This document shows positions 1 through 9,539 of a DNA stretch of 64,000 nucleotides, one piece after another. Source of the DNA: Andalucia godoyi (lineage: Eukaryota > Discoba > Jakobea > Jakobida > Andaluciidae). The position numbers were made by a program, and so were the translations under genes. Numbering within the stretch: the stretch's first letter is position 1; the number at the start of each line of letters is the position of its first letter. Below the pieces are notes generated by a model. That model was not told the DNA's origin and did no database searches. It saw only the letters and a program-made list of their open reading frames with translations. The stretch spans positions 1-64,000 of the forward strand of contig VRVR01000056.1 in NCBI GenBank assembly GCA_009859145.1, in the 5' to 3' direction.

Positions 1-132
1 CGGCTTCAAGCGTGACGCGCATACCAGACTCGGCGTGTTCAAATGCCTNCTTTGGGACGTTTGTCCGAGCTGGTGCTGCGTTCNCCTTGAGTGCGATTAT
101 CAGCAGACCGGCCTACCGGCTTGCACTCTTCC

Positions 133-2904
133 TCAAATGATGTTTCCTACAGTTCCAGGAGGTGCTGGAGTGAACCGGTCTGGATGGAAAGAGCACGCGG
201 CTTGTTGCGGCTGCCGCAGGTTGCGGAAGTATTTGAAAGTTAGCTTGCGCAACATCTCAAGTCGAACAGGTTTCGAAATGTAATCCTCCATTCCTGCGTC
301 CAAGCACCGTTCGCGGTCTTCATCCATAGCACACGCCGTCACAGCCAAGATTGGCAGTCTCCCGGTCTGGTGCGACGTCTCCCATTCGCGGATGCTGGCT
401 GCTGCCGCAACCCCGTCCATCTCTGGCATTTGGACGTCCATTAAGACCATGCCGTACGCGTCGTGATTTGCTTCGACAAGGGCACACGCCTCCTTTCCTG
501 TCGATGCAATATCCACGCGGAAGCCAAGCTTGGAGAGCAATACAGACATTACACGTTGGTTGATCGTGTTGTCTTCGGCAACCAGCAATTTCCCATAGCA
601 TGCGTCCGGCTCACGAGCCGCATTCAACTGTTCAGGCCCGAACTGGCGCGTGTCGTGATCCTGGCATTCCAGAACCGTGGATCGTCGGTCCTTAGAACAC
701 CGCTGCAGCGCGTCAGCAAACTGGGACTGCTTGCACGGAAACACCAACCTGTCGTTCTCTGGCAAGCTTTGAGCCAGGCCTGTGTCCCGTACGCGATACA
801 AGATGATCACACGTGCGCTTTCGGCGCTCTGTAAACGCCCGGCAAGGATCGAAACGGCCGCAGGTGTTGAAGACAGCAGCGCTGTACAGATGACATCCAT
901 TTCCTGTGTGCCGGAAGACACTTCCGTCGTTTCCTCCAATGCAGTTATCGGTATCTCTAGCGCTCTTGCATACTCGGCAACCATGGTCTGCATGTCATCC
1001 GGAAGGCCGAAAATACCTATATGCTTGCATGAACAAGTCGTATCGATTCTGCGGTCCTGAAACAGATCGAGGGTGTAGTGCGGGATTGTAAACGGAAGCA
1101 TTACCGTGAACCGTGACCCATGGTGCAGTTTGCTCTCCAAATTAACCGTGCCACCCATGACTTCTATAAACTTTGATGCGATTGTAAGGCCAAGCCCCGA
1201 ACCTCCAAATCTTCTTGTTGAACTGGCATCCGCTTGCCAGAATGGAAGGAAAATATTCGCCATCACGTCTTCTGTCATTCCAATTCCAGTATCCGTGATC
1301 TCAAACGTAACATTCACTGACCCGGAATCATCCATGAGGCTTGTACGTGAGGTATATGCTCTCAACTGCACCGTACCGCTGTCTGTATATTTGACGGCGT
1401 TTCCCAGGATATTTGTGATGATTGACGACAGCTTCTGTGCATCTCCGCACAATGTTCCAACGTCAACGAGAGGCTTGGATACACTCAGCAGCATTTGTAC
1501 ATTCTTCTGACGGGCAAGCTCTCCAACGATGTCACCGCAATTTTCCACGACAGACAACAGGTGAAATTCTGCATTCTTCACCAGGACCTCGCCAGACTCC
1601 ACTTTCGTCAAATCCAGTATATCATTAATCAACTCCAAAAGAATGAACCCTGATCGCCGAAGAATGGTCAATGCCTCTCGATGCTGCGGCAAAAGGGAGT
1701 CGTCTTCCAGAATGGCGTCCGAAATGCCCAAGATTGCATTGAGAGGAGTTCGTGTTTCGTGACTGATGTTCGCCAGAAACTGAGTTTTCGCCCTCGCTGC
1801 TTTGATTGCCTCATCTCGTGCTTTCCGGAGATCGTCAGATTGCTTCAGCTTGTCAGTGATGTCTCGAACGAACGCACAGAAGCGAACGCGATTTCTAAAG
1901 TGCAGTGGTGTCACGGATAACTCCATTTGCACAACATTCCCGCTCTTCGTCACTCCAGAAACCTGGACAAACCGACCAAACAACGGTGCTATTCCAGTTT
2001 TCAAGTATCGTTTAATGCCTTCCGCGTGGGCTTTTCGGAATTGAACAGGAACAATGAGGTCGTCCAGTTCTCTGCCGACGGTCTCCATAGCAGTCCACTC
2101 AAAGATCCGCGTTGCTTGTTCGTTCCAGTATCGGACAACACCATCCTCATCAATCACGATAAAGGCTTCGAACGATTTGCCCATTAGCCGTTCAAAATGG
2201 AGGTCCGGACTATCGAAATAAGCAGCGAGCTGGCGGCAACCCTCAATCCCAAGACGCAGCCAGATCGGAACGGATAGAAGAAGAAAATGCCCTGCATGCC
2301 ACTCTTGATCATACGCAGACCATGAGAGGAAGGCAACGAAACCAGAGAGAGGGGCAATAAATTGGATCCGATGGGAGGCGTCCGGGAACGAAGTCCGTGT
2401 CGAGAGCCAGAACAGAACGACCAGCCGACCGACCTGTTGAAGCATGCGAGATTGCCACACTCCATTTGAACAGATTCCATGCAATTGCACGGCCGTTAGC
2501 AAGACTGATACGGTGACAATCACGGTTTGTACCGATGTGTGCGAACGCAATGTAGACGCCGGGCTGCACGCTCGAGCCACAATCACAAAGAAGAGCGCTA
2601 GCGTGGTGACAGTGGAGCTCCACGCCGGTGCAAGTCCGATGCCAGGGACAAAGGCTGTTGCGAAATACACCGAGGATGCGAACAGAGATTGTCTGATGGA
2701 CAGGATCGGGAAAGATACCGACATTGAGCATGAAAGACTGTGAACGAGGATACTCAATGAGCGTGCATGCATTGAAAAGCCATGAAAGAAGAGGGGAGAA
2801 ACAGGGTTTCGCAATTTGTAGGTGTTTTGTGATGTTGGCGGAACTGGCACAACGTATCGCATCGCGTATGGGCAGATCCGAGGAGAGTCCCCAACCACCC
2901 CCAT
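133..2904 (-). CDS. Membrane hybrid sensor histidine kinase
   Basis: Two-component sensor that autophosphorylates a histidine and passes the phosphate to its own receiver domain. Numbering is from the ATG at 2904 (923 aa). About five hydrophobic segments fill residues 75-220. A PAS domain follows at about 236-353, and then the dimerisation H-box with SHETRTPL (His ~383). The ATPase domain shows DTGIGM (~538) and GGSGLGL (~567). A C-terminal receiver has the phospho-acceptor Asp ~823 in LMDVQMPEMDG and the conserved Lys in YISKP (~878). All catalytic motifs are intact. The open frame reaches 3000 but begins there with GTG; ATGs at 2904 and 2772 are the realistic starts, and the A-rich tract at about 2927-2940 fits a 5' leader. 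The ligand is unknown. Hybrid kinases of this layout are common in fungi, amoebae and algae. Confidence 0.9.
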   Translation of the reverse strand: MGVVGDSPRICPYAMRYVVPVPPTSQNTYKLRNPVSPLFFHGFSMHARSLSILVHSLSCSMSVSFPILSIRQSLFASSVYFATAFVPGIGLAPAWSSTVTTLALFFVIVARACSPASTLRSHTSVQTVIVTVSVLLTAVQLHGICSNGVWQSRMLQQVGRLVVLFWLSTRTSFPDASHRIQFIAPLSGFVAFLSWSAYDQEWHAGHFLLLSVPIWLRLGIEGCRQLAAYFDSPDLHFERLMGKSFEAFIVIDEDGVVRYWNEQATRIFEWTAMETVGRELDDLIVPVQFRKAHAEGIKRYLKTGIAPLFGRFVQVSGVTKSGNVVQMELSVTPLHFRNRVRFCAFVRDITDKLKQSDDLRKARDEAIKAARAKTQFLANISHETRTPLNAILGISDAILEDDSLLPQHREALTILRRSGFILLELINDILDLTKVESGEVLVKNAEFHLLSVVENCGDIVGELARQKNVQMLLSVSKPLVDVGTLCGDAQKLSSIITNILGNAVKYTDSGTVQLRAYTSRTSLMDDSGSVNVTFEITDTGIGMTEDVMANIFLPFWQADASSTRRFGGSGLGLTIASKFIEVMGGTVNLESKLHHGSRFTVMLPFTIPHYTLDLFQDRRIDTTCSCKHIGIFGLPDDMQTMVAEYARALEIPITALEETTEVSSGTQEMDVICTALLSSTPAAVSILAGRLQSAESARVIILYRVRDTGLAQSLPENDRLVFPCKQSQFADALQRCSKDRRSTVLECQDHDTRQFGPEQLNAAREPDACYGKLLVAEDNTINQRVMSVLLSKLGFRVDIASTGKEACALVEANHDAYGMVLMDVQMPEMDGVAAAASIREWETSHQTGRLPILAVTACAMDEDRERCLDAGMEDYISKPVRLEMLRKLTFKYFRNLRQPQQAACSFHPDRFTPAPPGTVGNII

Positions 2905-3246
2905 CGCAGGCTGCTTGCAAAACAAAAACAAAAAAAAAAATTCTTTCCCAGAGCGCACGAGGGCCTGGTCTCGCGGGTGTCCTCTGCTATGAGCGTTCAC
3001 GTGTACTGACTACCGGCCTGGTGCTCCGAATGGCCTTGCCATCAAGCCGGCAACATGAAAATCTTTATTGATAAAATTGAAAACACGATCAAGCAGACGA
3101 CTCCGCTACCAAGGATGCACTTTCTCCAGCCACGCAACTTGGATCTGATCTGTGACGATGGCGAATTTCGTCGTACGGGGGGCGTCGTCGATTCCATCCA
3201 CACTGATCCGACAGAACCGGCGGACTCCCGCTTATCAGTGTTTATT
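2905..3246. other. Intergenic, kinase 5' leader
   Basis: Holds the likely 5' leader of the histidine kinase, including an A-rich run at about 2927-2940, and the 3' flank of the acetyltransferase. No gene seen. Confidence 0.5.
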
Positions 3247-3885
3247 TCAGGAACCGCTGGTGGCTTTCGGAGTGGCAGCGTCTAGTGCAGTGTGGAGGGA
3301 CTCTCGGATGGTGGGCCATTCGTGTGCAAGAATGCTGTACATTGCCATGCTCAAGAATCCGGTGGGCGGACCGCCAGGGAGCTTTAAAAAGTCTCGGAAA
3401 ACGCCTTCGTGGACGACAGCATTTTTGTCGTAAAACGACCGCATGGCCTGGTTCTCGATCCCCGTGCGAAACTCGACGCGGTGCACACCGACTCGAGATG
3501 AGAATGCGAGATCCAGAATCGCAAGATGGATCTCGGTCCCATACGCACATCGCTGAAACTTTGGCGCGATGACGATCCCAAACTCTCCGTGAAGGTTCGT
3601 TTCAACATCGAGTGTTCGGAACCCAGCGCCACCAACCCACTCAAGTGTGTGCTTGTCTCTCGCCACAAAGGACCATCCTCGGTTCGCATAAAAGTCGCGC
3701 TCTTGCCCCTCGCGACGTTTTTGCACCTGCTCTAGTGTCCAGCCTCCACTCGAGTTGCAGTTCAGATGCGGCAGATGTTTCACAATTTCCGCGTCCGAAA
3801 ATAAGGACTGAATGAACATATCGCTATCAACAGGCGGAGGCGACAACAGCTCCAATCGCACCGTCTCGATCCTTCCAGGCAGCAT
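3247..3885 (-). CDS. GNAT-family (RimJ/RimL-like) N-acetyltransferase
   Basis: A 212-aa protein with the layout of the Acetyltransf_3/RimJ-RimL branch of GNAT enzymes, which transfer acetyl from acetyl-CoA to amines or protein N-termini. Visible features are an early ETVRLELL strand, the mid-protein GEFGIVIAPKFQRCAYGTE segment that corresponds to the acetyl-CoA loop, and the HRVEFRTGIENQAMRSFYDK segment typical of motif B (a helix with N...S..F). The substrate cannot be predicted. The ATG at 3885 is the first base triplet after a 205-bp octanucleotide tandem repeat, so the repeat must form the 5' leader or core promoter. One frame through the repeat contains TAA, which rules out a longer N-terminus in that frame. 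Confidence 0.8.
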   Translation of the reverse strand: MLPGRIETVRLELLSPPPVDSDMFIQSLFSDAEIVKHLPHLNCNSSGGWTLEQVQKRREGQERDFYANRGWSFVARDKHTLEWVGGAGFRTLDVETNLHGEFGIVIAPKFQRCAYGTEIHLAILDLAFSSRVGVHRVEFRTGIENQAMRSFYDKNAVVHEGVFRDFLKLPGGPPTGFLSMAMYSILAHEWPTIRESLHTALDAATPKATSGS

Positions 3886-4090
3886 TTCCTTATTTCCTTA
3901 TTTCCTTATTTCCTTATTTCCTTATTTCCTTATTTCCTTATTTCCTTATTTCCTTATTTCCTTATTTCCTTATTTCCTTATTTCCTTATTTCCTTATTTC
4001 CTTATTTCCTTATTTCCTTATTTCCTTATTTCCTTATTTCCTTATTTCCTTATTTCCTTATTTCCTTATTTCCTTATTTCCTTATTTCCT
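3886..4090. repeat. Octanucleotide minisatellite (TTCCTTAT)n
   Basis: About 25.6 perfect copies of TTCCTTAT in tandem. On the minus strand it reads ATAAGGAA and runs directly into the ATG of the acetyltransferase gene. On the plus strand it translates as an artificial FPYFLISL octapeptide repeat, which is not a real protein. Confidence 0.97.
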
Positions 4091-4229
4091 CCGCTTCTCT
4101 TGCAGGCGTCCCGTCTTGCAGATGCATAATTTAAATAATTTTTTATTATAAATGAATAGATTAATTTTTAAAAAGCCCAATAGAAGCAGTACACAGCGTT
4201 CCATTGTGGTTGTTCGACTGTAGTTCCGC

Positions 4230-4829
4230 ATGAGCAGCAGCAACATCTGCGCTTGGTGCATGATGTCGTACTTTTCTTTCCTTTACATTTTCATCCAGGT
4301 TTTCTCGGTTGTTCTCGGTTGCGCTGTGGGAGCATATTGTGTCTGGGAGATGAGCAGCAAGGGTTCGGTCGAGTACAGCTGGACAAGGGTTCTTCCAGGA
4401 GCGTGGAAGCGGAGTATGGAATGGCGGCAATTTGGATCGTCGTTTCAGCATCTGAAAGTGTCCAATATGATCGTACTGATTGAGGCGTTGCAAAAGTCGT
4501 CTGCGGATGTGAACGAGACGGTTCTGAAGTGGTCGTTTGGACACTCGTTGGCAAAGCAGGATCTGCAGTATGGATATGAAATGAAGGTACATAAGAACCC
4601 AAAGGCCCGCGACTCGGGAATTGACGTGACGTATTCGGGAACGCTGTGCCATGGAGTGTATGCCCAGGCAACCAACACGTGCGTCATGAACTTTTTTCTT
4701 CCAAACGCAACTGTGACGACAACATACCACATTGTGGACAATGACACCATCACAGTTTGTGTTTCCGAAGTCGACGAGCGTCAGATGCCAACCATCCAGT
4801 ATGGCACAATGTTTCGCATCAAGCAGTGA
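4230..4829 (+). CDS. Hypothetical protein, possible N-terminal signal/anchor
   Basis: Not recognised. A 199-aa frame begins at the ATG at 4230. Residues ~12-40 are hydrophobic (SYFSFLYIFIQVFSVVLGC), which could be a signal peptide or membrane anchor, or a short retained intron, since TTTTCATCCAG at 4288-4298 looks like an acceptor. The rest is soluble. Its C-terminal half (TTTYHIVDNDTITVCVSEVD, then PTIQYGTMFRI) alternates strand-like segments as in a small beta-barrel of the lipocalin/nitrobindin kind, but this is only an impression. Codon use and frame length support a real gene. The N-terminal exon structure is uncertain. Confidence 0.55.
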   Translation: MSSSNICAWCMMSYFSFLYIFIQVFSVVLGCAVGAYCVWEMSSKGSVEYSWTRVLPGAWKRSMEWRQFGSSFQHLKVSNMIVLIEALQKSSADVNETVLKWSFGHSLAKQDLQYGYEMKVHKNPKARDSGIDVTYSGTLCHGVYAQATNTCVMNFFLPNATVTTTYHIVDNDTITVCVSEVDERQMPTIQYGTMFRIKQ

Positions 4830-5022
4830 GTCACAAGAATGTGCGAAACCCGGAATGTACAGCATTGTTTTGTTTCTTTCCCCCCACCCTTTTTTTTATC
4901 TTGTGTGTGCATGTGTTGTTTCGGCTCTGAGCCGCCTCTTGATCTTTTGAAACAAAGTAAACCCGAAATTGTATAGAATCCAGAAAGCGAAAGAGGCGAA
5001 GGAGAAGAAATAGTTGAAGTTT

Positions 5023-5928
5023 TTACAGCATGAAACCAATGTCGAGATTCTTGAGACCGTTTCCAGCATAGAACGAGCCGAAGATCGAGGATTGTGGGAC
5101 ATGGTATGCGACGAACCCGGGCCACAGCAGCGATCGCAGAACGACGGCTCCCGAGATGGAGTCTCTGACAATAGACCACGAACCCCGTGGAATGTCGTCT
5201 GCGATGCTGGGCAGAAAGTCGATTGACTTGTCCAGATGGTGCTGCTCCAGCAACGATCCCATCTTGTCTGCGTCTGCACACGCATGCAGATACGACAGCA
5301 GTTTTCCTGCATCTTCGCTTGTCAATCCTACGAACAGCTTATTCGCGACGACCTCCTGCAGCGAATTCAGCACAAACGCGCCTCGCGGAACAACCAAACA
5401 CTCTCTTAGCAGCGATTCCACGGCCAGTGAAAGACGGTTCAGCTCCGGAACCTTTGCACTTGGCACTCCACCCGCGCCCGCACCATCGCCTCCTTCACCT
5501 GCTTCTGCAGCCGGCTCTTCGGAGCCGTCTTCATTGACGGTTCTCGGTGCAGGAACCGGCGGCGGCGTAATGTCGTCTTCCACCGTGTACACAAAGTCGG
5601 GTTTTCCCAGCAGCGGCCCGCGGATCTTCCGTGCATGATGCTTGTCGGCCTCCGAGAGCACAGGTAGCAACGCCCACTCCGCAGCAGTGTCGGACGCAGT
5701 GAACCAGGCTCGGGACGGATACGCCTGGTTCACCGCGTCATACCCAAGCGCAACAAGATAGTCGCGCTCAATGCCATTGATCTTCCCAAACAACCGAACC
5801 GCATACGACGCAGAATTCGACTGTAGAAGCGTCAGCGAAGACGCCACAAGCACACGCTCCTCCGTGGACAGAAACTGACCGGCACTCGACACATACGCAG
5901 CGTTCGTAACTAGAGAGTGAACATCCAT
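5023..5928 (-). CDS. RSPH9: Radial spoke head protein 9
   Basis: Component of the radial spoke head of motile 9+2 axonemes, where spokes relay signals from the central pair to dyneins. The 301-aa product matches RSPH9 over its whole length. It has an N-terminal MDVHSLV helix, EWALLPVLSE corresponding to EWSLLP in the animal protein, IPRGSWSIVRDS near residue 250, VVLRSLLWPGFVAYH, and the terminal GLKNLDIGFML against GEKNMDLPFML in animals. An Ala/Gly/Glu-rich insertion near residues 125-160 makes it slightly longer than the human protein (~276 aa). The frame continues to 5949 but opens with GTG there; the ATG at 5928 aligns with the family N-terminus. It is a strong marker that the organism builds motile flagella. 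Confidence 0.95.
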   Translation of the reverse strand: MDVHSLVTNAAYVSSAGQFLSTEERVLVASSLTLLQSNSASYAVRLFGKINGIERDYLVALGYDAVNQAYPSRAWFTASDTAAEWALLPVLSEADKHHARKIRGPLLGKPDFVYTVEDDITPPPVPAPRTVNEDGSEEPAAEAGEGGDGAGAGGVPSAKVPELNRLSLAVESLLRECLVVPRGAFVLNSLQEVVANKLFVGLTSEDAGKLLSYLHACADADKMGSLLEQHHLDKSIDFLPSIADDIPRGSWSIVRDSISGAVVLRSLLWPGFVAYHVPQSSIFGSFYAGNGLKNLDIGFML

Positions 5929-5993
5929 CGTGGAAAACACACGCACCACCTACTGCAATGTATATTATAACAACCAATAAATTAATACTTTTT

Positions 5994-6305
5994 TTAAAAA
6001 GGTAGAAAAGCAGAAGAAAAAATAGCAGGGAACTTGAAAGGATGAAAAAGAAATGTTTTATTCAAACAAAGGAATTGGGAAAACTGAGAAGAAAAGCATT
6101 TCGGGAAGAAAGCCGGAAAACCGTTGAATAATGACACGTCATTGTCATGCATATGGAAGCATCCATAAACAGACACGGTCAAAACTGGCCGACACGAGCA
6201 CGTTTGTTTCACAGGGAATTCGTGCTTACGCACGCTCGGCCAGAATTCATCCGGTGACACGGGCTCTGCATTTTCGACACTCTTTAACGCAGCATCCGTA
6301 GCCAT
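5994..6305 (-). CDS. Possible small gene or first exon
   Basis: The ATG at 6305 opens a 103-aa frame. Its first ~25 residues (MATDAALKSVENAEPVSPDEFW) look protein-like, while the remainder becomes Phe/Cys/Pro-rich. A GTAAGC donor-like site follows residue ~25, and a TTTTCTTCTCAG acceptor-like site lies downstream, followed by a TAA that overlaps an AATAAA polyadenylation-like signal. A short two-exon gene of about 32 codons is therefore possible. No family recognised. Confidence 0.3.
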   Translation of the reverse strand: MATDAALKSVENAEPVSPDEFWPSVRKHEFPVKQTCSCRPVLTVSVYGCFHMHDNDVSLFNGFPAFFPKCFSSQFSQFLCLNKTFLFHPFKFPAIFSSAFLPF

Positions 6306-6358
6306 CTATTCTATCATTCGTTGATTTGGTTTTTTGGTTTCACTTTTTTAATTCAAAT

Positions 6359-6690
6359 ATGGGCGTGCTTAGGTGCGCTGGGATGACGCCTACGCCGCTC
6401 GATGCAGGGCCTCCTAGGTCCCGCAGACCTCCTAAGAGACCACGTGTCACTACGCCTGCCGCCTCTTCCTCTCGTATCTCCAGGTGCATCAATCGCTGCA
6501 GCTGAGGACACGAAAGCGCCTGCTGCCAGGGCCGTCAGAATCAAAATGCACCCTTCTCAGGAACAACGTGTCATGCTGAGAAAGTGGCTCACCGATGGAT
6601 CGAGATTGGGAACGGAGCGCGGAGCATTTATCTGAAGAACGCCGTGAGGCGTGTTGGGGCCTATCCCCTTCCCAGCAACGGGATGCAAGA
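6359..6690 (+). pseudogene. Degenerate Fanzor/TnpB-like N-terminal fragment
   Basis: Three frames must be joined to read this. One opens with an ATG at about 6359 and encodes a Pro/Arg/Lys-rich stretch (PPRSRRPPKRPRVTTPA) like a nuclear localisation signal. A second carries RAVRIKMHPSQEQRVMLRKW, resembling the N-terminal basic helix region of TnpB/Fanzor nucleases (R.IR..PT.EQ...L..W). A third continues as an Arg/Gly-rich tail. No catalytic region follows, so it is a dead 5' remnant. A related ~80-bp block occurs at 17486-17580 in the opposite orientation. The family assignment rests on one motif and is tentative. Confidence 0.35.
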
Positions 6691-6979
6691 CTGAATATGC
6701 ATGTCCGTTCGTAGATATGCATGGTCAGTGGGTAATGTAGGCGTTGGCAGAGCAGCTTCGGCTTGATGCATTGATTCTATAAACCAAAAGGTCCTCCGAC
6801 TGGAGAAGGAAGTCCAAAGCCCGAAAAAGAGCGCTTCCTGCATTGGACTGTGGAGCCGAGTTCAGTTTTCGTGCATCATTTCTTATACAGAAAAAAGGAC
6901 GGATTCAAAAACAAAAAGACAAAAACAGGAGAAAAAGAAGAAAAAAGAAAAGAAACTAGCAAAGCAGGCATAGGAACAG

Positions 6980-8343
6980 ATGAAGCTGAAACGGTTTCTT
7001 TTGCGGTACTATCCACCAGGAATCATTCTAGAATACGAGCACTCCACGGGCGAAGTGGGAACCAAGACGATTGACCTGCTGGATCTGACTCCCGAGTATG
7101 CATTCTGAGACATTTATTCTACATTTCATGTTTTTTTTTTCCAGCTTCTGTGGGGTTGCCGTAGTGAACTGCTGTGTGGGATTAATGAATGTGATTGGTG
7201 TGTAGGTCTAGTTTAGAGTTGATGGCAACGCAGCTGATTCGAACGGAGTCGATGATTTCCGAGTCGCGGAGGCCGCAAGTGCTGCGATTACTTGAGAAAC
7301 TCGTTGAAAAGATGGTTACGGACCGTGACCAGTCGTTTTATCTGTTCAAGGTTTTGCGAGCGCACATCCTTCCTCTTACAAACTGCGCGTTCAACAAGGG
7401 TGGTGACCGATTCATTACGGGATCGTATGACCGGACGTGCAAAGTGTGGGATACACTGACCGGCGATGAGCTTCTTTCGCTGGAAGGGCACAAGAACGTC
7501 GTGTATGCAATTGCATTCAACAATCCGTACGGAGACAAGATCATCACGGGGTCGTTTGATAAGACGTGCAAGCTGTGGGACGCAAATACGGGACAGTTGT
7601 ACTACACACTTCGCGGGCACTCGACGGAAATTGTGTGTCTGTCGTTTGATCCGCAGTCGACCCAGATCGCTACGGGATCGATGGATCATACGTCTCGCTT
7701 GTGGGATGTCGAGACGGGTGTGGAGACACACACGCTCAGTGGGCATGCAGCAGAAATCGTCTCGCTCAACTTCTCCCAGGATGGCACGATGCTGATTACG
7801 GGGTCGTTTGATCACTCTGTCAAGCTGTGGGATACGAGAACCGGCGCGTGTGTTCATACGTTTACGGGACACCAAGGCGAGGTCTCGTCAACGCAGTTTA
7901 GCTACACTGCAGAAATTTGCATTTCCGGATCCATCGACAAGAGCTGCAAGGTGTGGGATGTGCGCACTGGACGAGCGCTGTTCACGCTTCGAGGGCATGA
8001 AGACGAGGTTCTTGATGTGGGGTTCAATGCTACGGGATCGAGGATTGTGACTGCGAGCGCGGATGCAACTGCGCGAGTATTCAACGCAAGGACCGGAACG
8101 TGTACGTCCGTGCTGTACGGCCATGAAGGGGAAATTTCAAAAGTGTCATTCAACACACAGGGCACTAAGATCATCACTGCAAGTGCAGACAAGTCGTGCA
8201 GGTTGTGGGAGGCTGACACTGGCGAACTATTGCAAACATTGGAAGGCCACTCCGACGAAATATTCAGCTGTGCGTTCAACTATGAAGGCGACACCATCAT
8301 CACCGGGTCAAAGGACAACACCTGCCGCATCTGGAAAAGCTGA
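6980..8343 (+). CDS. DAW1: Dynein assembly factor with WD repeats 1 (ODA16)
   Basis: Cargo adaptor linking outer-arm dynein to IFT for import into cilia. Two exons: 6980-7095 and 7206-8343. The intron at 7096-7205 (110 nt) starts GTATGC and ends TAG, and splits a Glu codon. Exon 1 encodes [20 protein letters not shown], a near-exact match to the conserved N-terminus. Exon 2 carries [16 protein letters not shown] and eight WD repeats with family-specific strings such as [10 protein letters not shown] and [14 protein letters not shown], ending [10 protein letters not shown]. The 417 aa compares with 415 in human. The intact N-terminal extension, needed in characterised orthologues for dynein binding, indicates a functional gene. 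Confidence 0.97.
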
Positions 8344-8655
8344 AAGAAGGAACCGACTCACATGAACACGGAAGGAAATGACTTGGTTGTGCCATACTCG
8401 GCAGGCACAGCCATTCCCTTTTCTTTTCATGCGGAGGACCGGGTTTTTGCCTATTTTCTTTCACGATTGTTGCTGCTGCTGCGGCTGTTGTTGTTGTTGG
8501 CGTTGTTTGGTTGGTGGCCGTGGCCGTGTCCGTTGTCACACGCATGCACCTTTCGCCTCTCTTTTTTCCAAAACATTCATGTTTCTCAACGCTGTCTGTC
8601 ACATAAAATCCAGAACATTGACCAAGAATCCTGGACACTGTGGTGTGCTGTTTTG

Positions 8656-8686
<31 letters not shown>

Positions 8687-8732
8687 TTTTGTTTTTTTTG
8701 GGCCTTTGTGCAGAGGGTGTGAAATACTCGTT
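8344..8732. other. Intergenic between convergent genes, with TTTTG repeat
   Basis: 3' flanks of DAW1 and the isomerase. It contains Leu-coding-looking TTG/CTG runs and a (TTTTG)n tract at about 8648-8682 followed by poly-T to 8698. No gene seen. Confidence 0.6.
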
Positions 8733-9539
8733 TTACAATTTTGATTTTCGTGTCATGAACTGCTGGAACTTTCCGATGCATTCGGGCGACCGCAGCTGAG
8801 CCGCAAAGTCGAACAGCTCTCTTTCGAACGTGACTCTGAGCTGCTCTGTCGAGAGCGCGTCCAACATGAGTTTCTTGGACTTTCTCATAGCGACGGGATC
8901 CAGTGCTGCAAATTCTTCAGCGACCTTGGTGGCTCTTTCCATGAGGGACTGCTGCGAAGTCACGACTTCATTCACGAGACCGCACTCCACGGACTGCTGC
9001 GCATTGAACGACCTTCCCAGAATCAGCATTTCCGTCGCCTTCCGCTGGCCAATCAGTCTCGGGAACAGCAGCGTAGAGCAGCCCTCGGGTACCAGGGAGA
9101 GCTGCAAAAACGGCGTCTGGAACCGTGCAGTCGTTGTGCACACTGCATACTCGCAAAACGCGAGCAGCGTCACCGCCATTCCAATCGCAGGCCCGTTGAC
9201 CGCCGCGATCACAGGCTTCTGGAAGTTCCACAGACATGAGAAGAACCGGCCAACGCCGAGAGTCCGCATATCCACAGGCGGGTTCGCTTGCGATCGCATG
9301 AAATCCTTGATGTCGTAGCCCGTCGAAAAGCTGTCCCCGTCTGCAGTCAGCAACACTGACCGTATGCGGTCGTCCGCCCCGCAGTGCGTCAAAACCGCTA
9401 CAATTTCATCGCACAGTCGGTCCGAAAACGCATTCTGCACTCGTTCGCGAGCAAGCGTAAGCACCAACACACCCGAAGGCAGCACGCACACCCGGCTCTG
9501 CGCAAGCGATATCTCCGACTCCCACCCCTTTCCACTCAT
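8733..9539 (-). CDS. Peroxisomal enoyl-CoA delta isomerase / hydratase
   Basis: A 268-aa crotonase-fold enzyme that shifts or hydrates the double bond of unsaturated acyl-CoAs during beta-oxidation. GDSFSTGYDIKDF supplies the first oxyanion-hole segment, VNGPAIGMAVTLL the second, and SLVPEGCSTLLFPRLIG carries the Glu of the Delta3-Delta2-enoyl-CoA isomerase (ECI/PECI) signature. The protein ends in Ser-Lys-Leu, the canonical type 1 peroxisomal targeting signal. The ATG at 9539 gives the family's usual length. Fatty-acid oxidation in this organism is thus at least partly peroxisomal. Confidence 0.92.
   Translation of the reverse strand: MSGKGWESEISLAQSRVCVLPSGVLVLTLARERVQNAFSDRLCDEIVAVLTHCGADDRIRSVLLTADGDSFSTGYDIKDFMRSQANPPVDMRTLGVGRFFSCLWNFQKPVIAAVNGPAIGMAVTLLAFCEYAVCTTTARFQTPFLQLSLVPEGCSTLLFPRLIGQRKATEMLILGRSFNAQQSVECGLVNEVVTSQQSLMERATKVAEEFAALDPVAMRKSKKLMLDALSTEQLRVTFERELFDFAAQLRSPECIGKFQQFMTRKSKL

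Noticed and set aside
35-283. Plus-strand frame at the window start with ambiguous bases
   Set aside because: Overlaps the 3' end of the histidine kinase and contains two undetermined bases (49 and 84); not protein-like.
2905-3000. N-terminal extension of the histidine kinase
   Set aside because: Begins with GTG and passes through an A-rich tract encoding Phe/Leu; ATGs at 2904 or 2772 are more plausible.
3812-4129. 105-codon plus-strand frame of FPYFLISL repeats
   Set aside because: Pure translation of the TTCCTTAT minisatellite; antisense to the acetyltransferase leader.
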